From Roseibium album (GTDB lineage: Bacteria > Pseudomonadota > Alphaproteobacteria > Rhizobiales > Stappiaceae), in the NCBI GenBank assembly GCA_001404055.1, contig CXTY01000024.1, positions 1 through 64,000 of the forward strand: a stretch of DNA of 64,000 bases, written 5' to 3'. The notes below the pieces were generated by a model. That model was not told the origin of the DNA. It did no database searches and worked only from the letters and a program-made list of their open reading frames with translations. Shown piece by piece: positions 9,108 to 17,619 of this stretch; within the stretch, counting starts at the first letter, position 1; the number at the start of each line of letters is the position of its first letter. Both the position numbers and the translations under genes were made by a program.

Positions 9108-9326
9108 TTATTTAAAGCGGTAGGTGATCCGCCCCTTGGTAAGATCGTACGGGGTCATCTCGACAAGAACTTTATCGCCAGCCAGGACGCGGATCCGGTT
9201 CTTGCGCATACGCCCTGCGGTGTGGGCGATGATTTCGTGGTCATTTTCGAGTTTCACGCGGAACGTCGCATTCGGCAACAGTTCTGTTACGACGCCCGGA
9301 AACTCCAGAGCTTCTTCTTTGGCCAT
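9108..9326 (-). CDS. infA: Translation initiation factor IF-1
   Basis: A 72-residue S1/OB-fold protein, the usual IF-1 length. It begins [19 protein letters not shown] and ends with the conserved [15 protein letters not shown]-1 binds the A-site of the 30S subunit during initiation. It is first in the infA-maf-yacG run. Nothing unusual was seen. Confidence 0.98.
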   Translation of the reverse strand: MAKEEALEFPGVVTELLPNATFRVKLENDHEIIAHTAGRMRKNRIRVLAGDKVLVEMTPYDLTKGRITYRFK

Positions 9327-9467
9327 TTGAATTCCTGATTAAAGCGGGACCTGCCCGCGGGTGCGGCGGAAACTAACGGATTGGGTCGAAAAAGTGAACC
9401 TTTCTTTCGTTGACCAACCAAAGAAAGCGCAACCTTGCACAAATCACTTAAGCTGCGCTGCAGAACG

Positions 9468-10049
9468 TCAGGCTTTCCGCCCTATTTTCCTGCCCCCTTG
9501 CCGGCGCCACTCCCGCTCCAGAACAGCATAATAGAACTCCTCGTCCCATCCCCCCTTGAAGACAGCATGTTCACGAAAATGAGCCTCCCGGCGCATGCCA
9601 AGGCGCTCCATGACGCGCCAGGAAGCAGTATTACGGGCATCACATCTTGCAAAAACCCGGTGCAGGCCGAAGGTATCGAAGCCTAATTCCAGCAGGGCAT
9701 GCGCTGCTTCAGTTGCATAGCCTTGGCCTTGAACCATGGGATTGAACGAAAAGCCAATTGTTCCCTGCCGGGCAGCAGCATCCGTAATCTTGAAAAAGAG
9801 ATCGCCAATCAGTTCGCCCGAGGTCTTCAACGCGACTGCAAGCGCCAGCTCTCCTTCCCCGTCAATCTGCTTCGAAGCAACCCATTTTTGGACTTCGACC
9901 ATTACATCGTCCAACGTTCTGGGATCCCAAAACTGATATTTTGCGACCGCCTCCAGCGAATGGTAGGCGTGGATAGGCGAAGCGTCGGCGAGTTCAATTG
10001 GACGCAAGAAAAGCCGTTCGGTTTCGATTGGATAAGTCAGTTCAGGCAT
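9468..10049 (-). CDS. GNAT family N-acetyltransferase (RimJ/RimL-like)
   Basis: A 193-residue acetyltransferase. The N-terminus ETERLFLRPIELADA is typical of the RimJ/RimL/YdaF group. The acetyl-CoA loop is MVQGQGYATEAAHALLELGF at about residues 107-126, followed by the conserved LHRVFARCDARNTASWRVMERLGMRREA. Members acetylate ribosomal protein N-termini or small molecules, and the substrate here cannot be told. The last residues (RRQGGRKIGRKA) are basic. The gene is 21 bases downstream of the phosphatase gene and probably co-transcribed with it. Confidence 0.88.
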   Translation of the reverse strand: MPELTYPIETERLFLRPIELADASPIHAYHSLEAVAKYQFWDPRTLDDVMVEVQKWVASKQIDGEGELALAVALKTSGELIGDLFFKITDAAARQGTIGFSFNPMVQGQGYATEAAHALLELGFDTFGLHRVFARCDARNTASWRVMERLGMRREAHFREHAVFKGGWDEEFYYAVLEREWRRQGGRKIGRKA

Positions 10050-10070
10050 ACCAACACTCTAAGAACAACA

Positions 10071-10523
10071 TTAGTCGCTTGCCGTTGGTGACCAGTCGAG
10101 CCGCTTCTTGATGCGCATCATCAATTGGTCGCGGACGGCTCTGTATTCATTCAAGATCTGTTCGCGGCTGCCGGTCGCAAGCGTCGGGTCCATTGTCGGC
10201 CAATATTCGACATCCACGGCATCGGTCCGTGTCATGTCGAGCGCTTTGTGGTGAGCCTCCGGGGCAAGTGTGACAACAAGATCAAAACCGGATTCTTCAA
10301 GTTCCTCGAAAGTCTTGGGTACGTGCGTGCTCATGTCGACGCCCATTTCGGCCATGACCGCGTCGACGAACGGGTCGACCTTGCCCTCGCGAACACCTGC
10401 GGAACGCACATAAATCTGGCTGGGGAACAGTTTTTCGGTCAAGGCTTCGGCCATGGGTGATCGTACGGAGTTCATTCCGCAGGCAAATAAAACCGCAGTC
10501 GGACGAAGGCCCGGCCCGGTCAC
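10071..10523 (-). CDS. Low-molecular-weight phosphotyrosine phosphatase family protein
   Basis: A 150-residue protein with the LMW-PTP/arsenate reductase P-loop CGMNSVRSP near residue 15 (CX5RS) and the general-acid region DPTLATG near residue 113. It could be a protein tyrosine phosphatase or an arsenate-reductase-like enzyme, and the family does not decide between them. The start is GTG at 10523, with AAGGG about ten bases upstream inside the end of the UPF0262 gene. The hisD - UPF0262 - LMW phosphatase order is widely conserved in alphaproteobacteria, so it is probably part of that operon. Confidence 0.88.
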   Translation of the reverse strand: MTGPGLRPTAVLFACGMNSVRSPMAEALTEKLFPSQIYVRSAGVREGKVDPFVDAVMAEMGVDMSTHVPKTFEELEESGFDLVVTLAPEAHHKALDMTRTDAVDVEYWPTMDPTLATGSREQILNEYRAVRDQLMMRIKKRLDWSPTASD

Positions 10524-10528
10524 AAGCG

Positions 10529-11032
10529 TCAGCCCTTCCAGTGCAGGGCGTAAACGAGCGTGAACAATCGCCTTGCTGTCTGCATGTCCACCTCGACCTT
10601 GCCTTCCAAACGCTCCATCAGAACCGCCGACCCCTCATTGTGCACTCCGCGCCTGCCCATATCGATCGCCTCGATCTGACTGGGTGTCGAGTGCCTGATT
10701 GCTTCGTAGTAGCTCTCGCAGATCAAATCATAGTCCTTGACGATCTTGCGCAATGGGGACAGCGACAGAACATGAGTGACAACCTCATGCTCGTCTTCTG
10801 TCCTGATCTGCAGGACCAGTCTCTTTTCGACGACAGATATATTGAGAACATAATTTACAGACGGATGACCAACAGGCTGAAAGCGATTGTCTTCGATCAG
10901 GTCATAAATAGCGACTGCCCTGTCGTGCTCCACTTCCGGCGTGGATCGCGCAATGGAGCCTTCGTCCAAAACAACATTCACCAACTTGCCGCCGGCAGAT
11001 TGCGTTTCGGTTTCCGGTTGCGTGTCGCTCAT
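10529..11032 (-). CDS. UPF0262 family protein
   Basis: A 167-residue conserved alphaproteobacterial protein of unknown function. Recognised by [30 protein letters not shown] at the N-terminus and the HNEGS...[17 protein letters not shown] end. No transmembrane segment or signal peptide is seen, so it should be cytosolic. It sits between hisD (27 bases upstream) and the LMW phosphatase (5 bases downstream). This conserved order suggests co-transcription but does not reveal the function. Confidence 0.9.
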   Translation of the reverse strand: MSDTQPETETQSAGGKLVNVVLDEGSIARSTPEVEHDRAVAIYDLIEDNRFQPVGHPSVNYVLNISVVEKRLVLQIRTEDEHEVVTHVLSLSPLRKIVKDYDLICESYYEAIRHSTPSQIEAIDMGRRGVHNEGSAVLMERLEGKVEVDMQTARRLFTLVYALHWKG

Positions 11033-11059
11033 GTGCTCGAAGCCTTTTTCGAATCCGTC

Positions 11060-12373
11060 CTAAAGGTTCAACCTGATGGAAACAGAGCGCGCGTGCGCCG
11101 ACAAGCCCTCCGATTCTCCTAATGCCATTGCAGCCGGCCCAAGAGCCCGCAGATTGTCTGCATTGCATTTCAGGACCGAAGTTCGTTTGACGAATTCCAG
11201 CACGGAAAGGCCGGAAGAAAAACGGGCAGAACGTGCGGTCGGCAACACATGGTTTGATCCGCCGACATAGTCGCCAATTGCTTCCGGCGTGAAATGACCG
11301 AGAAAAACAGCTCCCGCATTACGGACCTTTTTCAATAGCGCTTCAGGATCCGCGACGGCCAGTTCGAGATGTTCCGGAGCGATCCGGTTTGCCAGCGGCA
11401 TGGCTTCTTCAAGATCATCCACCAGGATAATGGCACCGAAATCCTGCCAGCTGGCGCGCGCCACGTCTTCGCGCGGCAGAGACTTGAGCTGCAATTCAAC
11501 GGACTTTTCCACCTGTTCGGCCAGATCCGCGCTGTCCGTGATAAGGATTGATTGAGCCGCCGTGTCGTGCTCCGCCTGCGCCAGAAGGTCAGCGGCAAGC
11601 CAGTCCGGGTTGTTGTCACCGTCTGCGATAATCAGAACTTCAGAAGGGCCGGCAATCATGTCGATGCCGACGGTGCCGAACACCCGGCGTTTTGCGGCAG
11701 CGACAAAGGCATTGCCAGGTCCGACAATCTTTGCAACCGGCGAAATCGTATCCGTGCCATATGCGAGCGCAGCCACGGCCTGCGCCCCGCCGATACGATA
11801 AATCTCCGACACGCCTGAAATTTTGGCAGCTGCCAGAACAAGTGGATTAAGTACGCCATCCGGGCTTGGTACGACCATGACGATCCGCTCCACACCCGCC
11901 ACCTTGGCAGGAACCGCGTTCATCAGGACAGAGCTCGGATAACTCGCAGTTCCGCCCGGCACATAAATTCCGACTGCTTCAATAGCCGTCCAGAGCGAAC
12001 CAAGCTCGACGCCAATGGCATCCGTATAGCGGTCATCTTTGGGTTTCTGCCTTGAATGATGCGCAAAAATCCGGTCATGGGCGAGCTGCAGCGCTTCCAG
12101 CGTCTCGGCCGGAACCTCTTTGACCGCTGCCTCGATCTCGGCATCGGTTACGGTCAACTCAGCCATGCTGGCCGCATCCAGACGATCAAACTTGGCAGTG
12201 TAGTCCAGAACGGCCTTGTCGCCTTCCACCTCAACCTTTTGAAGAATGTCACGGACAACATGATCGACATCTTCAGAAACTTCTCGCTTTCCAGCCAGTA
12301 GTGTCTTGAATTTTTCTTCAAACGCGGCGTCGGTTTTGCTCAGGCGCTGTGCCACCCGTATCTCCATCGTCAT
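11060..12373 (-). CDS. hisD: Histidinol dehydrogenase
   Basis: A 437-residue, NAD- and zinc-dependent enzyme that oxidises L-histidinol to L-histidine, the last two steps of histidine synthesis. Family signatures are present: [15 protein letters not shown], the [12 protein letters not shown] signature around residue 220, [19 protein letters not shown] with zinc and catalytic residues near 258-262, and APEHLEL near residue 325. The closing SRSARF...[10 protein letters not shown] region is also typical. It is first in the hisD - UPF0262 - phosphatase run. A second ATG six bases in (12367) is an equally good start. Confidence 0.97.
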   Translation of the reverse strand: MTMEIRVAQRLSKTDAAFEEKFKTLLAGKREVSEDVDHVVRDILQKVEVEGDKAVLDYTAKFDRLDAASMAELTVTDAEIEAAVKEVPAETLEALQLAHDRIFAHHSRQKPKDDRYTDAIGVELGSLWTAIEAVGIYVPGGTASYPSSVLMNAVPAKVAGVERIVMVVPSPDGVLNPLVLAAAKISGVSEIYRIGGAQAVAALAYGTDTISPVAKIVGPGNAFVAAAKRRVFGTVGIDMIAGPSEVLIIADGDNNPDWLAADLLAQAEHDTAAQSILITDSADLAEQVEKSVELQLKSLPREDVARASWQDFGAIILVDDLEEAMPLANRIAPEHLELAVADPEALLKKVRNAGAVFLGHFTPEAIGDYVGGSNHVLPTARSARFSSGLSVLEFVKRTSVLKCNADNLRALGPAAMALGESEGLSAHARSVSIRLNL

Positions 12374-12406
12374 CGGCGAGAAGTGCCGGATAAATCAAAC
12401 TGACTG

Positions 12407-12844
12407 TTAACTGAGGTCGTGTTGCGGCAGATTTGGCGTTGACCAGGCAGCACCGAGATCGGCGAGCTGAGCTTCAATACAATCAACTTCCAGCAACAGG
12501 CTTGCGCCACCTGCAAAGGCAAGCTGGATTTTTCCGGCTGGCTCTTCACCGGCCTCAAAGGTAACCGCCAGCAATTCAAGGACAGCACCTTTGGCTTCCT
12601 GCTTGATATTCTGGACTTTCATACCCGTGACCTGCGTAAAGGCCAATGCCGACCGCCGACGCTCGTGTTCCTTTGAGCGCTTGTCGGCTTCCTTGTCCCA
12701 GACAAAGCGATTCACGACGAATACCACCTTCTTTTCTTTCGGCAGATAGCGGATGTCGGCAATCGTCAGAACAGCATCCTGAAGATGGGTGGAGAGGACC
12801 TGAAGATCTTCCAGGTCGAGGGCAGCGAGTTTCAGTTGATCCAT
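12407..12844 (-). CDS. DUF2948 family protein
   Basis: A 145-residue conserved protein found in alphaproteobacteria between murA and hisD, matching DUF2948. Features are MDQLKLAALDLEDLQVLSTHLQDAV, the FVVNRFVWDKE segment and the closing CIEAQLADLGAAW. The function is unknown, and it has no membrane segments. It ends 33 bases upstream of hisD and may be read in the same transcript. Confidence 0.9.
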   Translation of the reverse strand: MDQLKLAALDLEDLQVLSTHLQDAVLTIADIRYLPKEKKVVFVVNRFVWDKEADKRSKEHERRRSALAFTQVTGMKVQNIKQEAKGAVLELLAVTFEAGEEPAGKIQLAFAGGASLLLEVDCIEAQLADLGAAWSTPNLPQHDLS

Positions 12845-12986
12845 GATGGTCGAATTCTGATCCGGTTAGTCGTTTTACAGCAAACCGCATATAGGTGAAG
12901 TCTGCCTGTGTCCCAAGCCTGATGACCTAAAGGGGAAAGACAGATTTGGCAATGTTGAATGCTGTGAAACCTGAATTACCGCTGTT

Positions 12987-13211
12987 TCATGGCCCGTCAT
13001 CCACCCGTTGGCGCAGGTCGGCCTTGACCTCATCCAGCGTCGCGATGCGCTTGAACACACGGCGGCCAAGCCAAAGCCCGAAAACCAGCAGAAAGAAGCC
13101 AAACGTTAACCCGTAAGGAGGCGACACGAATACCACGACTGGCATGGCGACCAGCGCGAAGGCAAACTGGATCAGAAATCGAATGGTTTGTGCGCCCACG
13201 GACGTCTCCAT
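12987..13211 (-). CDS. Small membrane protein, unknown
   Basis: A 74-residue protein with two hydrophobic segments, FLIQFAFALVAMPVVVFV at about residues 12-29 and YGLTFGFFLLVFGLWLG at about 33-49. A basic, amphipathic tail follows (RRVFKRIATLDEVKADLRQR). This is the layout of a small inner-membrane protein with a cytosolic C-terminus. The start at 13211 was chosen because the upstream extension looks non-coding. No clear ribosome site precedes it. It is divergent from the DUF3124 gene. I do not recognise the family. Confidence 0.6.
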   Translation of the reverse strand: METSVGAQTIRFLIQFAFALVAMPVVVFVSPPYGLTFGFFLLVFGLWLGRRVFKRIATLDEVKADLRQRVDDGP

Positions 13212-13349
13212 AAAGTAGTTTGGCTTAATTGTAGCTGGCTGCCACGATCCAGAGAATGTTTTTCTGACCGGCAACCCTATTGCAATCCCGCCGGGCATTT
13301 CAGACAGTGGACGTGATAGAGAAACATCCCTTACCTCACCGGGAACCCT

Positions 13350-13823
13350 ATGCTGAAACAATTAGTTGGTATTGGACTGCTGCTGAGCACATTTACGGCC
13401 GCGCCCTCTTCCGCACAGGACCTCCTGAAGAAAGTCCTCGGCGAAACCATTTATGTTCCCGCATATTCCAGGATTTTCTCGCATCCAAACCGGTCCGACT
13501 TGCTGGCTGCAACACTCGCCGTTCACAACGTCAACCCAGCAACTCCGCTGACGCTCGAAAGCGTCGATTATCACGACGGAGAAGGCAAGCTCCTACGCAG
13601 AATATTAGAAGCACCCGTTGAACTTGCGCCTTTGCAGTCGAAAACAGTACTGATCCCGATCAACGACACCTCAGGCGGTGTCGGTGCAAATTTCCTGGTT
13701 GTCTGGACATCCGATCAACCGGCCCTCAGTCCGATTGCCGAAGCGATCATGACGAGCGGCAGCGGCGGGCCTGGACCGTCTTTTTCGTCGAGAGGGCGGG
13801 TGATCGAGAGGCAATATCCCTAG
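13350..13823 (+). CDS. Exported DUF3124 family protein
   Basis: A 157-residue protein with a Sec signal peptide (hydrophobic VGIGLLLSTFTAAPSSA). The rest matches DUF3124: ETIYVPAYSRIF, LAATLAVHNVNP, SVDYHDGEGKLLRRIL, GGVGANFLVVW and a C-terminal SFSSRGRVIE. The function is unknown, and a periplasmic beta-rich fold is likely. GGGAA lies a few bases before the ATG. It is the only plus-strand gene between DUF2948 and murA and interrupts the otherwise minus-strand block, so it is probably an independent insertion into that conserved order. Confidence 0.85.
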   Translation: MLKQLVGIGLLLSTFTAAPSSAQDLLKKVLGETIYVPAYSRIFSHPNRSDLLAATLAVHNVNPATPLTLESVDYHDGEGKLLRRILEAPVELAPLQSKTVLIPINDTSGGVGANFLVVWTSDQPALSPIAEAIMTSGSGGPGPSFSSRGRVIERQYP

Positions 13824-13859
13824 CGCTGGTGACGCCACCTCCCCCCTCCTTCAGAGCCG

Positions 13860-13921
13860 CCCCGGCCTTGAACCGGGGTCAATTGGGAGTTAGAGCGAAG
13901 GTCCCGGATCAAGTCCGGGAC
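13860..13921. repeat. Two adjacent stem-loops, REP-like
   Basis: Two hairpins lie between the convergent DUF3124 and murA genes: CCCCGG/CCGGGG (13860-13865, 13873-13878) and the stronger GTCCCGGA/TCCGGGAC (13901-13908, 13914-13921). Such paired GC palindromes resemble dispersed REP-type elements of alphaproteobacteria. They could also serve as transcript ends, although neither has a T tract. Confidence 0.5.
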
Positions 13922-13953
13922 AGCGCTGATGTCTCGAATACGCGTAAGCGTGC

Positions 13954-15243
13954 TTACCCCGAAATGCGCTCGATCTGCGCACCGCAGCGCGTAAGCTTGT
14001 CTTCCAGCCGTTCAAAGCCGCGATCAAGGTGATAGACCCGGTTGACCGTGGTCTCGCCTTCGGCAGCAAGGCCTGCAATGACAAGCGAAACAGATGCACG
14101 CAAGTCTGTCGCCATCACCGGAGCGCCGCGCAAGGTAGAGACGCCTTCAACAGTCGCCGTACGGCCATCGATCTGGATCTGCGCACCAAGACGCGCCAAC
14201 TCCTGGACGTGCATGAAGCGGTTTTCAAAAATTGTTTCGGTAATCTGGCTCTTGCCACCAGCCATTGTCATCAGCGCCATGAATTGCGCCTGAAGGTCTG
14301 TTGGAAATCCCGGGAACGGTTCCGTGGTGATATCGACCGGCTGAATACCGTTGCCATTCCGGTAGACCCTGATGCCGTCTTCCGTCTCGGTGATCTCGGT
14401 GCCTGTCTGGCGAAGCGTTTCCAAAGCCTCTTTCAGAAGATCGGAACGTGCACCTTGCAGCAGAACATCACCTCCGGTCATGGCAACCGCCATGGCGTAG
14501 GTTCCCGTTTCAATTCTGTCGGGAACCACTGCGTGACGAGCGCCATGCAAACGCGGCACGCCCTGGATACGAATGGTTGAAGTGCCCTCGCCTTCGATTT
14601 TCGCGCCCATTGCCTTCAGGCATTTGGCCAGGTCAACCACTTCGGGTTCACGCGCGGCGTTGACGATTTCCGTCTCGCCCTTGGCCAGTGTCGCAGCCAT
14701 CATGACGGTATGTGTGGCGCCGACGGAAACTTTTGAAAATTCAACGCGAGCCCCTTTGAGCCCGCCGGGTGCCTTGACGACCACATAGCCTGCGTCGATT
14801 TCGATATCCGCACCGAGCGCTTCCAGGCCTTCGATGAAAAAATCAACGGGCCGCGTGCCAATGGCGCAACCGCCGGGCAGCGATACCCTGGCTTCATGCA
14901 TGCGCGCGACCAGCGGGCCGATGACCCAGAAACTGGCCCGCATTTTTGAGACCAGCTCATAGGGTGCCGTGGTGTCTACAATTTCACGAGCGGTAAGGTT
15001 CAGTGTCTGGCCGGCAAGCTCATCCTGTCCGCTTCGCTTGCCGTTGACAGAATAGTCGACGCCATGGTTAGAGAGGATCTGCATGAGTTGCGCCACATCG
15101 CGCAGACGCGGCACATTGGTGAGCGTCAGGGTCTCGTCCGTCAGGAGCGAGGCAATCATCAGCGGCAGGGTTGCATTTTTTGCGCCGGAAATCGGAATTG
15201 TTCCGTTCAACTCAGCACCGCCAACAACCTTGATACTATCCAT
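13954..15243 (-). CDS. murA: UDP-N-acetylglucosamine 1-carboxyvinyltransferase
   Basis: A 429-residue enzyme for the first committed step of peptidoglycan synthesis, transfer of enolpyruvate from PEP to UDP-GlcNAc in the cytoplasm. The N-terminal [11 protein letters not shown] carries the conserved Lys-Asn pair near residue 22. The active-site loop [15 protein letters not shown] keeps the catalytic cysteine near residue 125, so fosfomycin sensitivity of this target is expected. The [14 protein letters not shown] motif near residue 305 and DLRAS near residue 372 are also typical. GGGGA precedes the ATG. The neighbouring DUF2948-hisD order is conserved in alphaproteobacteria. Confidence 0.98.
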   Translation of the reverse strand: MDSIKVVGGAELNGTIPISGAKNATLPLMIASLLTDETLTLTNVPRLRDVAQLMQILSNHGVDYSVNGKRSGQDELAGQTLNLTAREIVDTTAPYELVSKMRASFWVIGPLVARMHEARVSLPGGCAIGTRPVDFFIEGLEALGADIEIDAGYVVVKAPGGLKGARVEFSKVSVGATHTVMMAATLAKGETEIVNAAREPEVVDLAKCLKAMGAKIEGEGTSTIRIQGVPRLHGARHAVVPDRIETGTYAMAVAMTGGDVLLQGARSDLLKEALETLRQTGTEITETEDGIRVYRNGNGIQPVDITTEPFPGFPTDLQAQFMALMTMAGGKSQITETIFENRFMHVQELARLGAQIQIDGRTATVEGVSTLRGAPVMATDLRASVSLVIAGLAAEGETTVNRVYHLDRGFERLEDKLTRCGAQIERISG

Positions 15244-15415
15244 ATCTTTCCCCGAACAAGACCAGCAGAATTCTGCAGTCTTCCTTTAAATCTCACATCC
15301 GCCGAGCGATCTACACGCAACTTATGGCCCATGCAAGGCAGCAAGCGGTCGATAAGCCGGCAAATTCATGACACGGCCACTGTTTCGCGGCTCGCCAGAT
15401 TGCCCGACAGACTGG

Positions 15416-15598
15416 CTAACCGTCCTTGCGCGTCTTTGCTGCGCTTTTCCGGCGGCGCAAATTTGCCCGAAGCGCCTCCGCCAACCGGTCTTCCTTGGAC
15501 TTTTTGGGCGCCTTGGCAGATGACGTTGTTTCCTCCACCGGAGGCGTCTCGCTCTGCGGCGACTTTCCAGGATTTGCCTTTGGATCTTTTTCGCTCAT
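15416..15598 (-). CDS. Small basic conserved protein
   Basis: A 60-residue, highly charged protein. The N-terminal half is Pro/Ser/Glu-rich and looks disordered. The C-terminal half, APKKSKEDRLAEALRANLRR followed by RKSAAKTRKDG, is a basic helix of a kind often found in short alphaproteobacterial ORFs beside murA. I do not know a function, and nucleic-acid or ribosome association is only a guess from charge. It lies upstream of murA on the same strand, separated by about 170 bases. Confidence 0.65.
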   Translation of the reverse strand: MSEKDPKANPGKSPQSETPPVEETTSSAKAPKKSKEDRLAEALRANLRRRKSAAKTRKDG

Positions 15599-16063
15599 GC
15601 GTTCTTATTCACCTTGAACATTGCAGCATGTTTAGCAATCCTACCCCGCCCTGCAAAGCCCGACATTGCGGGTTACCTGCTTGAGCGCGTGGTATCAGCT
15701 ATTGTTATGACAAAACCTGTTCCCGACACGACGAAAGATCAATGACTTAGCCTGACCACCGCTATTCATTTGAACGGTTTGAGCCAATATCCACAAACCA
15801 ATTCAGACCCACAATTTCACCATTTTCGGACAGGTCTGCAGCAGTTTCCTTCTCCGCCTGGCCAAGTTTCTGAACCTCTCACCACCGGGCACCTAAAAAA
15901 AGCTGAAACACTGCTTGCGTCCCGGAACCTCTTATGGCAAAAGCGCCCTCAATCCGGTCGGCACTGCTGATCGGCACGAATATTTGCGTCTTGAAACTCT
16001 CGATTTTCTGATCGTTTCACCTGATGCAGGGCCTGTCTCACCAGGACAAACCGCCCACCAGAT
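15599..16063. other. Intergenic stretch, nothing recognised
   Basis: About 465 bases up to tRNA-Thr. ORFs here are short and without coding character; one on the minus strand (15932-16150) simply reads through the tRNA. No repeat or RNA other than the tRNA was seen. Confidence 0.5.
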
Positions 16064-16138
16064 GCTGCCGTAGCTCAGGGGTAGAGCACTCCCTTGGTAA
16101 GGGAGAGGCCGAGAGTTCAAATCTCTCCGGCAGCACCA
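16064..16138 (+). tRNA. tRNA-Thr (anticodon GGT)
   Basis: The 75 bases start GCTGCCGTAGCTCAGGGG and end CCGGCAGCACCA. The acceptor stem GCTGCCG pairs with CGGCAGC. The anticodon loop reads CTTGGTAAG, giving GGT for threonine ACC/ACT codons. The T-loop is TTCAAAT, and the CCA end is encoded. Confidence 0.96.
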
Positions 16139-16227
16139 TTCAAGCCTCAATGAAATCTATAACCTGTTGAAACAGCAAGGCTTATCTATTTGCCTGTTCC
16201 AGTGGAGCTATGGAAAGTATGTCAACT

Positions 16228-16278
16228 TGATCCTCCCCCACTGAATTGGCCACCCTTATAGTAGGAAACGGAGGATCA
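16228..16278. repeat. 9-bp inverted repeat, possible mobile-element end
   Basis: TGATCCTCC (16228-16236) is repeated in inverted form as GGAGGATCA (16270-16278), 90 bases past tRNA-Thr. The stretch between has the look of an insertion-sequence leader, but no transposase follows, so this is only a hint of an old insertion. Confidence 0.3.
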
Positions 16279-16403
16279 GGGACCTCTTGCGGCCAGCCTG
16301 CGTTCCCGCCTTGTTTGGGAAGTTCAAAATTGCACCAATGGTTCGCAGGTCAGCTCACCACCGGGACGCCGATCACCCCGGCGAAACGTGAGCACACCTT
16401 TGA

Positions 16404-16706
16404 GAGCCAACTGGTCTCAAGCCTCAGCGCACTTACACAGGCGATGAACAAGCCTGGCAGCAACTGATCGCTGATTTTTTAAATGCGGTTGAAGCCGACA
16501 CCCGTCTGAAAGGGCACTTCCATTATCAGGTCTTCAGCATGCCGGAAGGACGCAAAGTTCACATCGGTCGCTGGGATTCGGAAGAAACGCTAAAGGCGTT
16601 GCAGTCGCAGGCGTTCTTCACAACCTTTGCGCAAGGTGTGAAGGGGTTTGCCGGGGAAAGTCTCAAAAGCGGCTTTGGCAATGAGGTCTTTTCGACCGGG
16701 ACATAG
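16404..16706 (+). pseudogene. 5'-truncated gene remnant
   Basis: From 16404 an open frame of about 100 codons with protein-like composition runs to a TAG at 16704-16706: DEQAWQQLIADFLNAVEAD, then HFHYQVFSMPEGRKVHIGRW, then ALQSQAFFTTFAQGVKGFAG. It is closed by TGA codons just upstream (16401, 16389). It has no ATG, GTG or TTG before the methionine inside SMPEG, so the 5' part appears lost. The shape of the segment, a small alpha/beta unit with a HIGRW strand, is reminiscent of antibiotic-biosynthesis-monooxygenase-like dimeric barrels. I cannot name the family. A short protein of 55 residues starting at that internal methionine is the alternative. Confidence 0.4.
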
Positions 16707-16717
16707 GAACAAGGAGG

Positions 16718-16740
16718 GATGCTGGTTTCGCCCCAGCATC
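16718..16740. terminator. Bidirectional terminator
   Basis: The 8-bp stem GATGCTGG (16718-16725) with CCAGCATC (16733-16740) is followed on the plus strand by TCTTTGTTGTTG. It sits 12 bases past the last gene of the metal-transporter operon on the other strand, so it can end transcripts from both sides. Confidence 0.65.
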
Positions 16741-16752
16741 TCTTTGTTGTTG

Positions 16753-17619
16753 TCAGCCCACTGCCTGGTCTTCTGCTTCCATCCGTTGCATCGATGTCTG
16801 CCGCGTCAGTACCATCCGCCTTATAAAAGCGACAATGAAAATCCCGGTTAGGATCAGGATGATGGTTGGAGCCGGGGCACTGTCTAGGAAGAAGCTTGCG
16901 TAGGTACCGGCAAGCATCGACACCATGCAGACCAGGACGGACACCCAGAGCATACGTCCGAAGGTACGTACCAGAAGAAACGCAATCGCACCTGGCGCAA
17001 TCAACAGCCCGATCGCCAGAATAAGACCGGCAGCGGACAGCGTCGCGACAATCGTGAGCGAGAGTGCTGCCAGCAGGCCGTAATGCAAGAGATTGACCGG
17101 CAGGCCTGAAGCACGCGCCTGGGCGGCATCGAAACTGTGCAGGACCAGGTCTTTCCATTTCAGGACCAATGCACCACCGACAATCAGGGCAATGATGCCC
17201 GCGGTCAGCAGATCCCCGGTCCCGACACCGAGCATATTGCCGAACAGGATGTGGTCCAGATGTGCATTGGTCTCAATCGAGACGTAAAGAACGATGCCAA
17301 GCCCGAACATGCCTGAAAAGACAACACCCATCACCGTGTCCTGTTTCACCCGGCTATTGCCGGCAAGATACCCTGTTGCCAAGGCACAGATCATGCCGGC
17401 GGCAAAGGCTCCGATCAAAAGCGGGATCCCGAATATATAGGCAAGCACGATACCCGGCAGGATGGCGTGGCTGACGGCATCCCCCATCAGTGCCCAGCCC
17501 TTCATGACCAGGAAGCAGGAGAGCAGCGCTGTGGGAACCGAGACGATGATGCAGATCAGAAAGGCGTTCTGCATGAAGGGAAATTTGAAGGGCAGAAGGA
17601 GCGTATCAAGATCCATCAC
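16753..17619 (-). CDS. Metal ABC transporter permease (SitD/MntD-type)
   Basis: A 288-residue inner-membrane protein of the ABC-3 (ZnuB/SitC/D) family, with eight or so hydrophobic segments. Family marks are SCFLVMKGWALMGDAVSHAILPGIVLAY (residues 34-61) and GLILAIGLLIAPGAIAFLL near residue 210. It forms the import channel for Mn2+, Fe2+ or Zn2+ together with the neighbouring permease. Its ATG overlaps the stop of the preceding permease gene by four bases. It is last in the operon, just before a terminator. Assignment to Mn/Fe rather than Zn rests on the binding protein. Confidence 0.88.
   Translation of the reverse strand: MMDLDTLLLPFKFPFMQNAFLICIIVSVPTALLSCFLVMKGWALMGDAVSHAILPGIVLAYIFGIPLLIGAFAAGMICALATGYLAGNSRVKQDTVMGVVFSGMFGLGIVLYVSIETNAHLDHILFGNMLGVGTGDLLTAGIIALIVGGALVLKWKDLVLHSFDAAQARASGLPVNLLHYGLLAALSLTIVATLSAAGLILAIGLLIAPGAIAFLLVRTFGRMLWVSVLVCMVSMLAGTYASFFLDSAPAPTIILILTGIFIVAFIRRMVLTRQTSMQRMEAEDQAVG

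Noticed and set aside
15932..16150. 72-residue ORF on the minus strand over tRNA-Thr
   Set aside because: It contains the RRDLNSRPLPYQG-type string that arises when a tRNA is translated; this is a known annotation artefact.
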